Shown piece by piece: positions 29,120 to 38,281 of a DNA stretch of 64,000 nucleotides. Under the pieces are notes generated by a model that was not told where the DNA came from, did no database searches, and worked only from the letters and a program-made list of their open reading frames with translations. Source of the DNA: Candidatus Zipacnadia bacterium (GTDB lineage Bacteria; Armatimonadota; Zipacnadia; Zipacnadales; UBA5352); contig JALGSU010000022.1 in NCBI GenBank assembly GCA_029821735.1, forward strand, positions 1-64,000, given 5' to 3'. The stretch's first letter is position 1. Each line of letters starts with the position of its first letter. The position numbers were made by a program, and so were the translations under genes.

Positions 29120-31368
29120 ATGAACCGGCTCGTGACGATCGTCATGCTGATCTCAATCGCGGGAGGTGCCACGGCGCAGGGCATGCCGGGGTGGCTCATT
29201 GCGTCGGACTACGGGGCTTCCGGCTCGAAATTCTCGACCGATGCCGTCACCGTTGCCGACTCGGACCAGGTGACGGTGAAGGACGTCGGCGATTTCGAGG
29301 TGGGGCAGGGGGTCATGGTCTCGCGCTGCAACATTCAGTATAGCGGCGCCAGGCTGTGGGGGCCGCGTGCGGACCATAGTGCCAGCCGGGCGCTGGAGGA
29401 TCCGGAAGCTGGTTCGCCTACATGGTCGATGTCGGCCAGGCGACCCCGGCGACCTTCCGCTGGAGCGACGATCTGGGCCGGAACTGGCATGATGGCGGGC
29501 CGGTGGACGACCAGTGGCACATGCTTGGCGGCGGCACCGAGGTGCGCTTCGGCGAACTCGACTGGGAGGCCGGCTACACGGTCACCTTCAGCGCGCGGGA
29601 TCAACTCGTCAGCCGCATTGAGGCGATCGAGGGCAATGTGCTGGCGCTGGCCGACAGCGCAAACCGCAGCGCCGAGGATGCTGTAGTGCGGCACTGCGAC
29701 GATGCGGCCTTGCAGGCGGCGATCGACGATGCCATCAAGCAAACGCGCAACCTGTTCATCCCGCCCGGGCACTACCGCCTGGCCCGCGGAGTTGTAGCGC
29801 GCAACGCCTCCGGACTGACCATCGAGGGCGCCAATGCGCAGGCTGTGGTTCTCGACATCAGCGAGGGCAACGGTGTGTGCGTGGCCATGTCGGGCGGCAC
29901 CGAGGTGAACTTGCGCAACCTGACCATGGTCGGGCACATGGGTTTTGCGGAGGCCGACCAGGCGGGGTCGATGCGCACCCTCGGCGGGCGGGGCCTCTGG
30001 GGCTTCTACCTCAAGAAGTCGGGAGCGACTTCGATATCGGGCACTGAGCGCGTCGTGGTGGAAAACTGTCACGCGCGGAGGATGTCCCAGGAGGCGTTTG
30101 TATCCGGTGGTGTCAGTCGGATAGCGCCTGCTCCACGCAGGAACACCAAATCGACCACCTACCTGCGCTGCTCGGCCATCGATTGCGGACGCAACGCCTT
30201 CAATGACTGGAATCTGGGGCCCGAGAACACCAGCGTCCTCAACTGCCGCATCGTGGACGTCGGCGGGTGCGCGTGGGAGGGCGCGTCGCGGTATGTGCGC
30301 TTCATCGGCAACTACGTGCGCAACTCCGGTACGATCGCGATGGGCAATCTGGGCACCTTCAACCGCGACGCATCGTTTGAGGACCTAGGTGCCGGGCAGC
30401 ACATCATCGCCGACAACGTCTTCGAGAGTGGCGGCATGTATGGGGGCAAGCGCGGCAGCCGGATGATTCGCTCTGCCCACGGCTCCACTCAGGTCATCAT
30501 CCGCAACAACCTCTTCGTCAACTTCAACTCGCCGGCCATCGAGGCAAGCGGGAATGCCGATACGACGCACTACCCCTCGGCGCAGACGATCATCAGCGGC
30601 AATATCATCGATCTGACCTGTGTCGGCGAGTCGCCGGTGGCGCGCACCGGGATTCTCGTCAGCGCCAATGACACGATTGTGTCCGACAACCAGGTGTATG
30701 CGCGCGGGGCCGTCGATCCGCTGGTGACGGGCATTCAGTTGCAGGAGCCGGCGGTGAACTTGACCGTGCATGACAACCTGATCCGCAACTGTGGGCGAGG
30801 CCTGGTTACTACCCGCGCCCAATCGCGAGTTGGCACGGTGATTGACGAGCGCACCTTCATGCTGCCATCGTGGACGAGTGTACCGGCCGGCCGGCCGCCG
30901 GGGCATGACTATCGGGGCTGGCCCTTGGTCTGGCTGGCGGATGGCGAACCTGCGGACCGTTCCGTGCTTGAGGGTTGCGATCCGGAGACCTGCCACTTCG
31001 TGCTGCGTGAGCCCCGTGCGATGAAGGCCGGCGAGGCCTTCGAGGTCTACTCGCCCGTCGGGACCAACTGGATGATGCACCACAACACCGTCACGGGCTG
31101 CCAGACGCCGGTGATACTCGACAGCTACGGCAGTTCGGCCTGCGTCTTCGCCGACAACATGATATCACGTGGCGAGGCGACTGACGTGACTGAGGCCCTG
31201 ACCGTGAAGGGCCGCTTCGACCTGCTCGACAACGTGTTCTCCGGCTTTGATGAGCCAGGTAGCGTCGCCCTTGGGATCTACCCGGACCGCTTCGGTGAGC
31301 CGCTGCAGAACCTGGAAAGAGGCAACACCTTCACGGACTGCGCGACCCCGGTGGGCGAGCAGCAGTAG
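29120..31368 (+). pseudogene. Secreted right-handed beta-helix protein, frameshifted
   Basis: The signal peptide MNRLVTIVMLISIAGGATA starts at 29120. Mature sequence WLIASDYGASGSKFSTDA resembles the start of pectate lyase-superfamily proteins, followed by many short strands typical of parallel beta-helices (VVENCHARRM, IIRNNLFVNF, TIVSDNQVYA, LTVHDNLIRNC). The frame changes near 29405: restoring one C in a CC run turns EDPEAGS into EDPGSWFAYMVDVGQ and joins the two halves. The long second half (to 31368) is intact. Likely a polysaccharide-binding or lyase-like secreted protein. Confidence 0.8.
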
Positions 31369-31522
31369 GGCTTCCGGGAAGCGGGTGATGCTCGAGGGCA
31401 CTGACGCTGGTACGGTGCCGTTAGTGGTCCGCTTCCCCATGACGCGGGCTGCGCTCACGTTGGGCCGCCAGGCGGGTGGATGGTAGCGAAGGGCGGCGCT
31501 GGTCCAACTCCCCCCGGTGGGG

Positions 31523-31528
31523 TATAAT
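31523..31528 (+). promoter_or_regulatory. -10 box of the RNase P RNA gene
   Basis: Perfect TATAAT seven bases before the mapped 5' end of the RNA. No clear TTGACA at the expected distance. Confidence 0.65.
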
Positions 31529-31534
31529 GGATAT

Positions 31535-31954
31535 GGAGAGTGTGTCGGGTGACCGCGGGCGAACGCTTCGGTGTTGGCCTGAGGAAAGTCCGAGCTCCAC
31601 AGGGCAGAGCGCTGGGTAACTCCCAGGCGGAGTGATCCGACGGAAAGTGGCACAGAAACGATACCGCCCGCGCTCCCCACACCTGCGCCGATCTCTGGAG
31701 TGAATGCTCTGGAGGTGTGCAGTTGTGGGGATCGTGGGTAAGGGTGAAATGGTGGGGTAAGAGCCCACCGGCGGCATGGTGACATGCCGGCCGGCCAAAC
31801 CCCGCTCGGAGCAAGCCCACATAGGGGAGCGATACGGTGGCCCGCCGTGTTCCCGGGTAGGGTGCTAGAGGCCCCTGGCAACAGTGGTCCCAGCCAAATG
31901 GTCACCGCCGGGCTTCGGCCCGGGCACAGAACTCGGCTTATAGACACGCTCTCC
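31535..31954 (+). ncRNA. rnpB: RNase P RNA (bacterial type A)
   Basis: Catalytic RNA that trims the 5' leader of tRNA precursors. The conserved cores are visible: GAGGAAAGTCCGAGCTCC at about 31582, ACAGAAACGATACCGCC at about 31651, AAGGGTGAAATGGTGGGGTA at about 31740 and the 3' CAGAACTCGGCTTATAG. The ends GGAGAGTGTGTC and GACACGCTCTCC pair to form helix P1, which fixes the limits. GGTAAGAGCC is the L15 loop that pairs with tRNA CCA. About 420 nt, normal for type A. Confidence 0.95.
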
Positions 31955-32107
31955 AATACCGAAATAGGGGCCGTAGCGTCGAATGTGAACGCAATTGGGG
32001 TCTGACGGGGTACATAACCTCCCATGTCATACCCACTGTCACAGACGGCCAAGCGGCTGACACGTAATCGAGGTCCTGAGCGGACGTTGTGGTCTTCGGA
32101 ACGGGCA

Positions 32108-32129
32108 GCACACAACGAAAGGTGTGTGC
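32108..32129 (+). promoter_or_regulatory. Hairpin just before the recombinase start
   Basis: GCACAC and GTGTGC (32108-32113, 32124-32129) can pair around a loop holding AAAGG, the only ribosome-binding-like stretch before the recombinase gene. It could reduce translation. Seen from sequence only. Confidence 0.3.
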
Positions 32130-32138
32130 GTAACTCCC

Positions 32139-33035
32139 ATGATTATGAAGACATTCGCTCAGGATTTTCTCGTGTACCTGGAAGCTGAGAAGGGCTACAG
32201 CCCCCATACGGCCATCGCCTATTGTGACGACTTGCGACGTTTCTTCGGCTTCCTCACCGACCAAGGCGTGCCTCTGCAAGTCGAGAATGTCACCACAACA
32301 CTCGTCCGCCAGTGGCTCGTAGCGATGCACCACGACGGGCTCTCGGCCACCACCATCGGTCGGCGACTCTACGGCCTGCGCAGCTTCTGGAAGTACCTCC
32401 TGACTTGCGAATACGTGGCGGACGACCCCGTCTGCAAGGTCGGTGTTCCCAAGTGCGAACGGACGCTCCCCAAGTATCTCACCGCTGACAAGTTGGACAA
32501 GCTGTTGGCCGCGGCCCAGTGCAACAAGTATGTCATCTGCGGCTTCCGCAACTACGCGCTGATGTCGACGCTCATCTTCACGGGGATGCGGCGCGGCGAA
32601 CTCATCGGACTGCAGGTAGGTGATGTCTCCTTCGAGGCGAAGACTGTTCGCGTCCGGGGCAAGGGCAACAAGACGCGCGTCATCCCGCTGGTGGACCGGG
32701 TGCTCGATGCGGTGGGGGACTGGCTGGAGCTTCGGCCGGACCACAAGGGGCATGATTATCTGTTCACCACCACGCATGGCAACCGCATCGGGCCGTGGCG
32801 GATGCACCGGATATGGCGGCGCGTGCTCGAGGACTCGGGCATCGAGGCCGACGGCGTAACAATGCACACATTGCGGCACTCGATGGCGACTCTGCTGCTG
32901 CAAAGCGGCGAGTGCAGTCTGGTCGAAATCCAGCGCATCCTCGGGCACAGCCGATTGGACACGACAGCGATTTACCTGCATGTGACCGAGGGCGAACTGC
33001 GCGATGCAGTGAGGGCGCATCCGCTGGCAGGGTGA
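32139..33035 (+). CDS. Tyrosine recombinase (XerC/XerD type)
   Basis: About 298 residues, full length for the family. An N-terminal SAM-like core-binding domain (FAQDFLVYLEAEKGYSPHT) is followed by the catalytic domain with Arg in TGMRRGEL, Lys in RGKGNKTR, His-Arg in HTLRH, the second His in LGHSRLDTT and the nucleophile Tyr in AIYLHV. The start is uncertain (GTG 32124, ATG 32139 or 32145); 32139 is used. It lies 185 bases after rnpB and 94 bases before the STAND gene, so it may be an integrase for the following island. Confidence 0.88.
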   Translation: MIMKTFAQDFLVYLEAEKGYSPHTAIAYCDDLRRFFGFLTDQGVPLQVENVTTTLVRQWLVAMHHDGLSATTIGRRLYGLRSFWKYLLTCEYVADDPVCKVGVPKCERTLPKYLTADKLDKLLAAAQCNKYVICGFRNYALMSTLIFTGMRRGELIGLQVGDVSFEAKTVRVRGKGNKTRVIPLVDRVLDAVGDWLELRPDHKGHDYLFTTTHGNRIGPWRMHRIWRRVLEDSGIEADGVTMHTLRHSMATLLLQSGECSLVEIQRILGHSRLDTTAIYLHVTEGELRDAVRAHPLAG

Positions 33036-33128
33036 GGGGTGCGGACCGGCACTCTCAGAGGACAGGTCTCTCGGCAGCGTCTCGCGAACACACTCCTGCG
33101 GACAGGCGGCATCCCGGAGGGATTGGCG

Positions 33129-36100
33129 ATGGCAGGCTGGCGGACGGTAAGGGTCTTCATCAGCTCCACGTTCCGCGATATGCAGGCGGAGCGCGACTAC
33201 TTGGTGCGCTTCGTGTTCCCGCGCCTGCGCGAGGAATTGCTCAAGCGGCGCGTGCACCTGGTGGACGTGGACCTGCGCTGGGGCGTCACGGCCGAGGAAG
33301 ACGCGCTCGAAGTCTGCCGTGAGATCATCGACGAGTGCCGCCCGCGCTTCATCTGCATGTTGGGCGGTCGCTACGGCTGGACCCCGCCCGGTGAGGAACG
33401 CTCCATCACCGCGGACGAAGTCTACTACGCCGCGCTGGATCGCCTCGACGCAGATGAATATCGCCACTTCTACTTCCGCGACCCCGCTGCGACCGCGTCC
33501 ATCCCCGAGGGCGCCGCGCGCGCCGGCGGCTACCGCGAGTTCCCCGGCGACGATGAAACCGAAGAGATAGCACGCGAGCGCTCCCGCAAGCTGGCGGCGC
33601 TCAAGCAGCGCGTCCGCGAGGCCGGCCTGCCGGTCTTTGATTACCCGTGCGAGTGGGATGAGAGCAGGCAGCGGCTGATCGGCTTGGAGGAGTTCGGTGA
33701 GGCGGTCTACCGCGACCTGCTGGCGTCAGTGGATGACGAGTTGGGCGAGGAGCCGCCGGAGGCTTTGGACTGGTTTGCCGAAGAGAATGCGTCGATGGAG
33801 GCGTTCGTCGAGGATCGCACCGAGCGCTATGTGGTGGGCTCGCGGCAGCCGCTGGTTGATGAGATGACTGCTCATGCCGAGGGCGTTGGGGAGCCCAGCT
33901 TGCTCGTGGTGACCGGCGAGCCGGGCTCGGGCAAGTCGGCGCTCCTGGGCAGGTTCTACCGCGACTACGTCATGACCCACCCCGATGAGATCGTCATCCC
34001 GCACTTCGTCGGCGCGAGCCAGGGCTCGACGAGCATCCGCCAGACGCTGCGGCGTCTGTGCCACGAGCTGGCGCAGGCGACGGGCGTCGAGGACGAGATC
34101 CCCGAGGACATCAAGGAACTGGTGCAGGCCTTCCTCGAGTTCCTCGAACGGGCCGCGGGAGGGAAGCGCGTGGTCATCGTCATAGACGCGCTGAACCAGC
34201 TCGATGCCACCGACAACGCACACGCGCTGAACTGGCTGCCGCGCGAGCTGCCGGAGGGCGTGCGCGTCGTCTGTTCGTCGCTGGCGCACGCGGCATTGGA
34301 GGCTCTGCGCCGTCGCACTGATCAGGTGCGCGAGACGGTGTGCGGGCCGTTGACCGCCGACGATGCGGAGACAATCGTGGACGCTGCGCTGGCACTGTAT
34401 CACAAGCGCTTTGACGATGCCCAGCGATCGGCGCTGCTGAGCAAGGCCGACGCGGGCAGCCCGCTGTATCTGCTGGCGGCGCTGGAGGAGTTGCGCACTC
34501 TCGGGACCTACGAGCTGATCACTGCGCGCATCGCCGACCTGCCGGGCACGGTGACCGAGCTGTTCGACTGGATACTGCGGCGGCTGGCGGAGGGCGTTGA
34601 GGGGCAGGAGGCCTTCGGCGAGGACCTGGTGTCGGCCTACACATCCTACATCGCGATCGGCCGTGGTGGGATGGCTGAGGGTGAACTCGAGGCCCTCTGC
34701 GCGCCGGTGGATGACGAGGACGAGTTCTGGGTGTTGGACCGAATGCTGCGGCCTTACCTGATGCATCGCGGCGAACTGATGGACTACTTCCACGACCAGC
34801 TCCGCGAGGCCGTTGAGCGACGCTATCTGAGCGACGACTCGACCCGCCAGCAACGGCACCGTGAGATCGCGCCGCACCTTCAGGGGCGAGGCTATGAGTA
34901 CGTGCGCACGCTCTCCGAGTTGCCCTATCACCTGACCCATGGGGCGATGTCGGAGGAGTTGGCGAAGCCCCTGACCGACCTGACCTTCATCGAGAAGAAG
35001 TGTGCGGCGGGGATGACCCATGAACTGGTGCAGGACTACAACCGTATTGGTGCCGGTCGCGGCCAGCCCGGCCCTCCAATCCGTACGGCACGGCGGCACG
35101 ACGATCGGCTCGGCATCTGGTGCCCGTTCTGCCTGGCGTGGAGCGGGGTGAGTGAGGAGGACCTGAATAGTGTCATCGTCTGCCCGGACTGCGGCAGTCG
35201 CCTGAAGCTGAACGCCTTCGTGGTGGACGCCGAGTGGCGCCCCGCGCCTCGCCGCCGTGACGCGCCTGAGGACGAAACGCGCACGGGTGCCCAGGTCTCG
35301 TCGGCCCTGCACGAGTTCGCGGACTTCGTCCGGAGTCAGGCGCATGTGCTCGCCGCCCGTTCCCGGCTGGTGATGCAGCAGGCGCTCAACTGGTCTGATG
35401 ATTCCGCGCCCGCGCAGGAGGCGCGGCGGGTTCCTGAACGGGAACGTGGGCCGGTCATGCGGTGGCTGAACACGCCCCTCGGCCTGGACCCATGCCTGAC
35501 CACTATGGAGGGCCACGAGCGGCCGGTGGAGACCTGCGCTCTCTCGCCGGACGGGACGCAGGTTGTCTCCGGGGCGGACGATGGGACGATGAAGGTCTGG
35601 GATGCCCACAGCGGTCTGGAGCGCCTGGTGCTGGCGGGGCACGACGCCGGTGTGGACGCATGCTGCTTCGCCCCGGACGGCACCAGGATCGTCTCGGGGG
35701 CGGAGGACGGAACGCTGAGGGTGTGGGATGCGCGCAGCGGCGATGGTCTGCTGTCCCTGGATGCGCACGGCGACCGGGTGAACTCGTGCGGGGTGTCGCC
35801 GGACGGCGCGCGGATCGTGTCAGGTGGCGAGGACGGGACGCTCAGACTATGGGACGCCCAGACCGGCGAGGAGCTGGCGATGCTGCGCAGCAAGGGCGAT
35901 GCCGTGAGTGCGTGCAGCTTCTCCCCGGATGGGCGCTGGGTCCTCTGGGGCTGCAGGGACTGCACCCTCAACGTGTGCGATGCCGCCACCGGGCAGGAGC
36001 GGCTTGTGGTGGAGGTGCACCGGATGCCGGTCAACGCCTGCGCGTTCTCGCCGCTGGGAGACCGGATCGTGTCGGCGTCGTATGACGAGCCGGTGATGGT

Positions 36101-37517
36101 CTCGGATGCCGAAAGCGGTCGGCTGCTTGTGACGCTGGAGGCCGATCGGCTGGGCCTGAGTGCGTGCAGGTTCTCGCCGGATGGCGCGCGCATCGTCGCC
36201 GCGTCGATGGAGAGCGAGGTGCTGGTGTGGGACGCGCAGACCGGTGCCCGGCAGGTTGTGCTTGTCGGTCATGACGACTACGTGCGTGCCTGCGGCTTTG
36301 CGCCGGACGCGCGCCGCATCGTCTCCGCCTCCTGGGACCACACCGTGAAGATCTGGGACGCGCAGGCCACGGGCGGTGGCTTCCGGCAGGAGGGCCATCG
36401 GGAGACCGCGAGCGCCTGCGGCTTCTCGCCTGACGGCCTGCGGATCATCTCCGGCGGCGGCGTGCTCTCCGGTGAGGTGGTTGTGTGGGACGCCAGGACC
36501 GGCACGCGGCAACTCGCGCTCGAGGGGCTCAATCAGCGCGTGAATGACTGCAGGTTCTCGCCGGACGGCCGGCGCATCGTCACCGGCGGCGGCTACCACG
36601 AGGAGCCCGGCGAGTTGAGAGTGTGGGATGCCGACAGCGGGGCGGCCCTGCTGGCGCTGGAGGGCCATAGGTATCAGGTCAGGGCCTGCGGCTTCTCACC
36701 GGACGGCAGCCGCATCGTCTCTGCAGGCGGCTACTTCAGCGACTCAGGCGAGCTGATGGTGTGGAGCGCTGAGACGGGGGAGCGCCAACTGACGCTCTCC
36801 ACCGGTGGCCACGAGGTGCGGGCCTGCGACTTCTCGCCCGATGGCGGCCGGATCGCTTCGGTGTCGGGCGATCAGTCCCTAATGGTGTGGGATGCGGCGA
36901 CCGGCGAGGAGCAGCTCAGGGCGTCGATGCCCGGCATGGACTTGGGCGCCTGCAGCTTCTCACCCGATGGCGAGTGGATCACTGTGGGCGAGACGCACCT
37001 GGGGGAGCGCTCCGAGCTGGGCGTATGGGACGCCCGATCAGGCGAGCGGCAGTTGGCACTCGTGGGGCACAGTGAGTACGTGAGCACATGCGGCTTCTGC
37101 CCGGACGGGCGCTACATCGTCTCGGGCGCCCAGGACCGGACCTTGAGGCTGTGGGATGCCGACAGCGGGCGAGAGGTGGGGGCCTTCCACGCGCGCTCCG
37201 GGCTCAGTTGCGCGGCGGCCAGCGGGGATGGCCGGTACCTTGTGGCAGTGGACCGCTCGGGCGGCCTATACCGGCTGCGCTTGGAGGGCTTGGACGTCGG
37301 CCCGCCGATCCTCACGGGAGTGCGCATGTGGCTGTTCGACCGCCATGGCTGGGACCGCAGGCCGAGCGCGATGTGCCCCTTCCACGGCGGGCGGTTCGAG
37401 GTGACGGAGATGATGATCGGCGAGGAGGTTCCCTGCCCCGAATGCGGCGAGCCGCTGAAGATCAACGAGATTGTGTGCGACGGCACGCCAAAGAAGCCAT
37501 GGTGGCGGTTCTGGTGA
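33129..37517 (+). CDS. DUF4062-NACHT-WD40 STAND NTPase with two zinc ribbons
   Basis: About 1462 residues. GGAGG eight bases before ATG 33129 fixes the start. Order: DUF4062 (residues 5-110, RVFISSTFRDMQAERD, LRWGVT), NACHT/STAND ATPase with P-loop GEPGSGKSALL near 262 and Walker B VVIVIDALNQLD near 347, a zinc ribbon (CPFC...CPDC, residues 664-715), then about 14 WD40 repeats (790-1387; VWDA-type ends), enough for two seven-bladed propellers, and a second ribbon at the end (CPFH...CPEC). STAND proteins sense a trigger with their repeats and oligomerise on ATP. The layout resembles eukaryotic TEP1/NWD1. First gene of the conflict cluster. Confidence 0.88.
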   Translation: MAGWRTVRVFISSTFRDMQAERDYLVRFVFPRLREELLKRRVHLVDVDLRWGVTAEEDALEVCREIIDECRPRFICMLGGRYGWTPPGEERSITADEVYYAALDRLDADEYRHFYFRDPAATASIPEGAARAGGYREFPGDDETEEIARERSRKLAALKQRVREAGLPVFDYPCEWDESRQRLIGLEEFGEAVYRDLLASVDDELGEEPPEALDWFAEENASMEAFVEDRTERYVVGSRQPLVDEMTAHAEGVGEPSLLVVTGEPGSGKSALLGRFYRDYVMTHPDEIVIPHFVGASQGSTSIRQTLRRLCHELAQATGVEDEIPEDIKELVQAFLEFLERAAGGKRVVIVIDALNQLDATDNAHALNWLPRELPEGVRVVCSSLAHAALEALRRRTDQVRETVCGPLTADDAETIVDAALALYHKRFDDAQRSALLSKADAGSPLYLLAALEELRTLGTYELITARIADLPGTVTELFDWILRRLAEGVEGQEAFGEDLVSAYTSYIAIGRGGMAEGELEALCAPVDDEDEFWVLDRMLRPYLMHRGELMDYFHDQLREAVERRYLSDDSTRQQRHREIAPHLQGRGYEYVRTLSELPYHLTHGAMSEELAKPLTDLTFIEKKCAAGMTHELVQDYNRIGAGRGQPGPPIRTARRHDDRLGIWCPFCLAWSGVSEEDLNSVIVCPDCGSRLKLNAFVVDAEWRPAPRRRDAPEDETRTGAQVSSALHEFADFVRSQAHVLAARSRLVMQQALNWSDDSAPAQEARRVPERERGPVMRWLNTPLGLDPCLTTMEGHERPVETCALSPDGTQVVSGADDGTMKVWDAHSGLERLVLAGHDAGVDACCFAPDGTRIVSGAEDGTLRVWDARSGDGLLSLDAHGDRVNSCGVSPDGARIVSGGEDGTLRLWDAQTGEELAMLRSKGDAVSACSFSPDGRWVLWGCRDCTLNVCDAATGQERLVVEVHRMPVNACAFSPLGDRIVSASYDEPVMVSDAESGRLLVTLEADRLGLSACRFSPDGARIVAASMESEVLVWDAQTGARQVVLVGHDDYVRACGFAPDARRIVSASWDHTVKIWDAQATGGGFRQEGHRETASACGFSPDGLRIISGGGVLSGEVVVWDARTGTRQLALEGLNQRVNDCRFSPDGRRIVTGGGYHEEPGELRVWDADSGAALLALEGHRYQVRACGFSPDGSRIVSAGGYFSDSGELMVWSAETGERQLTLSTGGHEVRACDFSPDGGRIASVSGDQSLMVWDAATGEEQLRASMPGMDLGACSFSPDGEWITVGETHLGERSELGVWDARSGERQLALVGHSEYVSTCGFCPDGRYIVSGAQDRTLRLWDADSGREVGAFHARSGLSCAAASGDGRYLVAVDRSGGLYRLRLEGLDVGPPILTGVRMWLFDRHGWDRRPSAMCPFHGGRFEVTEMMIGEEVPCPECGEPLKINEIVCDGTPKKPWWRFW

Positions 37518-37587
37518 CCAACAGCTCGCCCCACACGCGACGGCTGATGCGATCCGGCGCTCAACCCGTTCGTGGGCGAAAACGTGG

Positions 37588-37917
37588 CTCGATGGGAGTG
37601 GCTCGGTGACAGGTGACAATACCGTGCGCGTGTGGGATGCTGAGACACGCGAATGCGTGGAGATCATCGAGGGTGGGGGCGATGTGGAAGCCATCGCGGG
37701 CGGAGCAGAGCGGAGTCCGTTCCGTGCACTGCACCGAGGCGAAGAGACGGTCATCCAGGACGGTGCGACTGGCAGCTACGTTGCGCATTTCGCTTTGTTT
37801 CTCAGTCGAATCGCGACGCATTCTTCAGGTCGTACATGGGGGGCCGTGGGTCGCAACCGCAACTACTTCGCGATTATCAAGCTGGAGGGCGAGCCGGAGG
37901 CGGTGGGTGGCGCCTGA
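37588..37917 (+). pseudogene. C-terminal remnant of a WD40 protein
   Basis: In one frame the sequence reads GSVTGDNTVRVWDAETRE and ends in ERSPFRALHRGEETVIQDG and SSGRTWGAVGRNRN, the usual end of a bacterial WD40 propeller, but nothing upstream continues it and there is no start. It is the leftover of a second WD40 gene next to the intact one. The stop at 37915 is 45 bases before the zinc ribbon gene in the same frame. Confidence 0.6.
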
Positions 37918-37962
37918 TTCTCTCACCGCGAGAACACGACCGCCGCTGGCGGCCGCACCCCG

Positions 37963-38148
37963 ATGCCCCTTACCTTCGGCTGCCCGCACTGCCGCGTGTG
38001 GTCAGAGGTGCCCGCTTCCTCCCTCGGCACCGACCTGCCCTGCCCCAACTGCGGCAAGGCGGTCAGGCTCAACCCGTTCGTCATCGAGGCCGACTGGCGA
38101 CCCGTCGCAGCGGCGTGGGACGCGGGCAGAACTGGGGCAGACGCCTGA
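37963..38148 (+). CDS. Small free-standing zinc ribbon protein
   Basis: 61 residues. CPHC and CPNC form a four-cysteine ribbon, followed by LNPFVIEADWRP. That tail matches the internal ribbon of the STAND protein (LNAFVVDAEWRP), so it is a third copy of the same module. No good ribosome site is visible before the ATG, so it may be the surviving end of the decayed WD40 gene or a real small adaptor. Next gene starts 134 bases later. Confidence 0.5.
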   Translation: MPLTFGCPHCRVWSEVPASSLGTDLPCPNCGKAVRLNPFVIEADWRPVAAAWDAGRTGADA

Positions 38149-38281
38149 CTTGACAGGTGATGCGCTTTGACTGGCGAAGGAGAGGTCGGGGTGAGCACGC
38201 GCCCGACAGGACATACCGTGTGCGACAGCGGACCGTTTCGGGTGTGAGCACTGGCCTGTCGAGAGGAAGGGGCGATCTCAG

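Noticed and set aside
31421..32005. Reading frames across the region after the beta-helix gene
   Set aside because: They overlap RNase P RNA, whose conserved cores and P1 helix explain the sequence.
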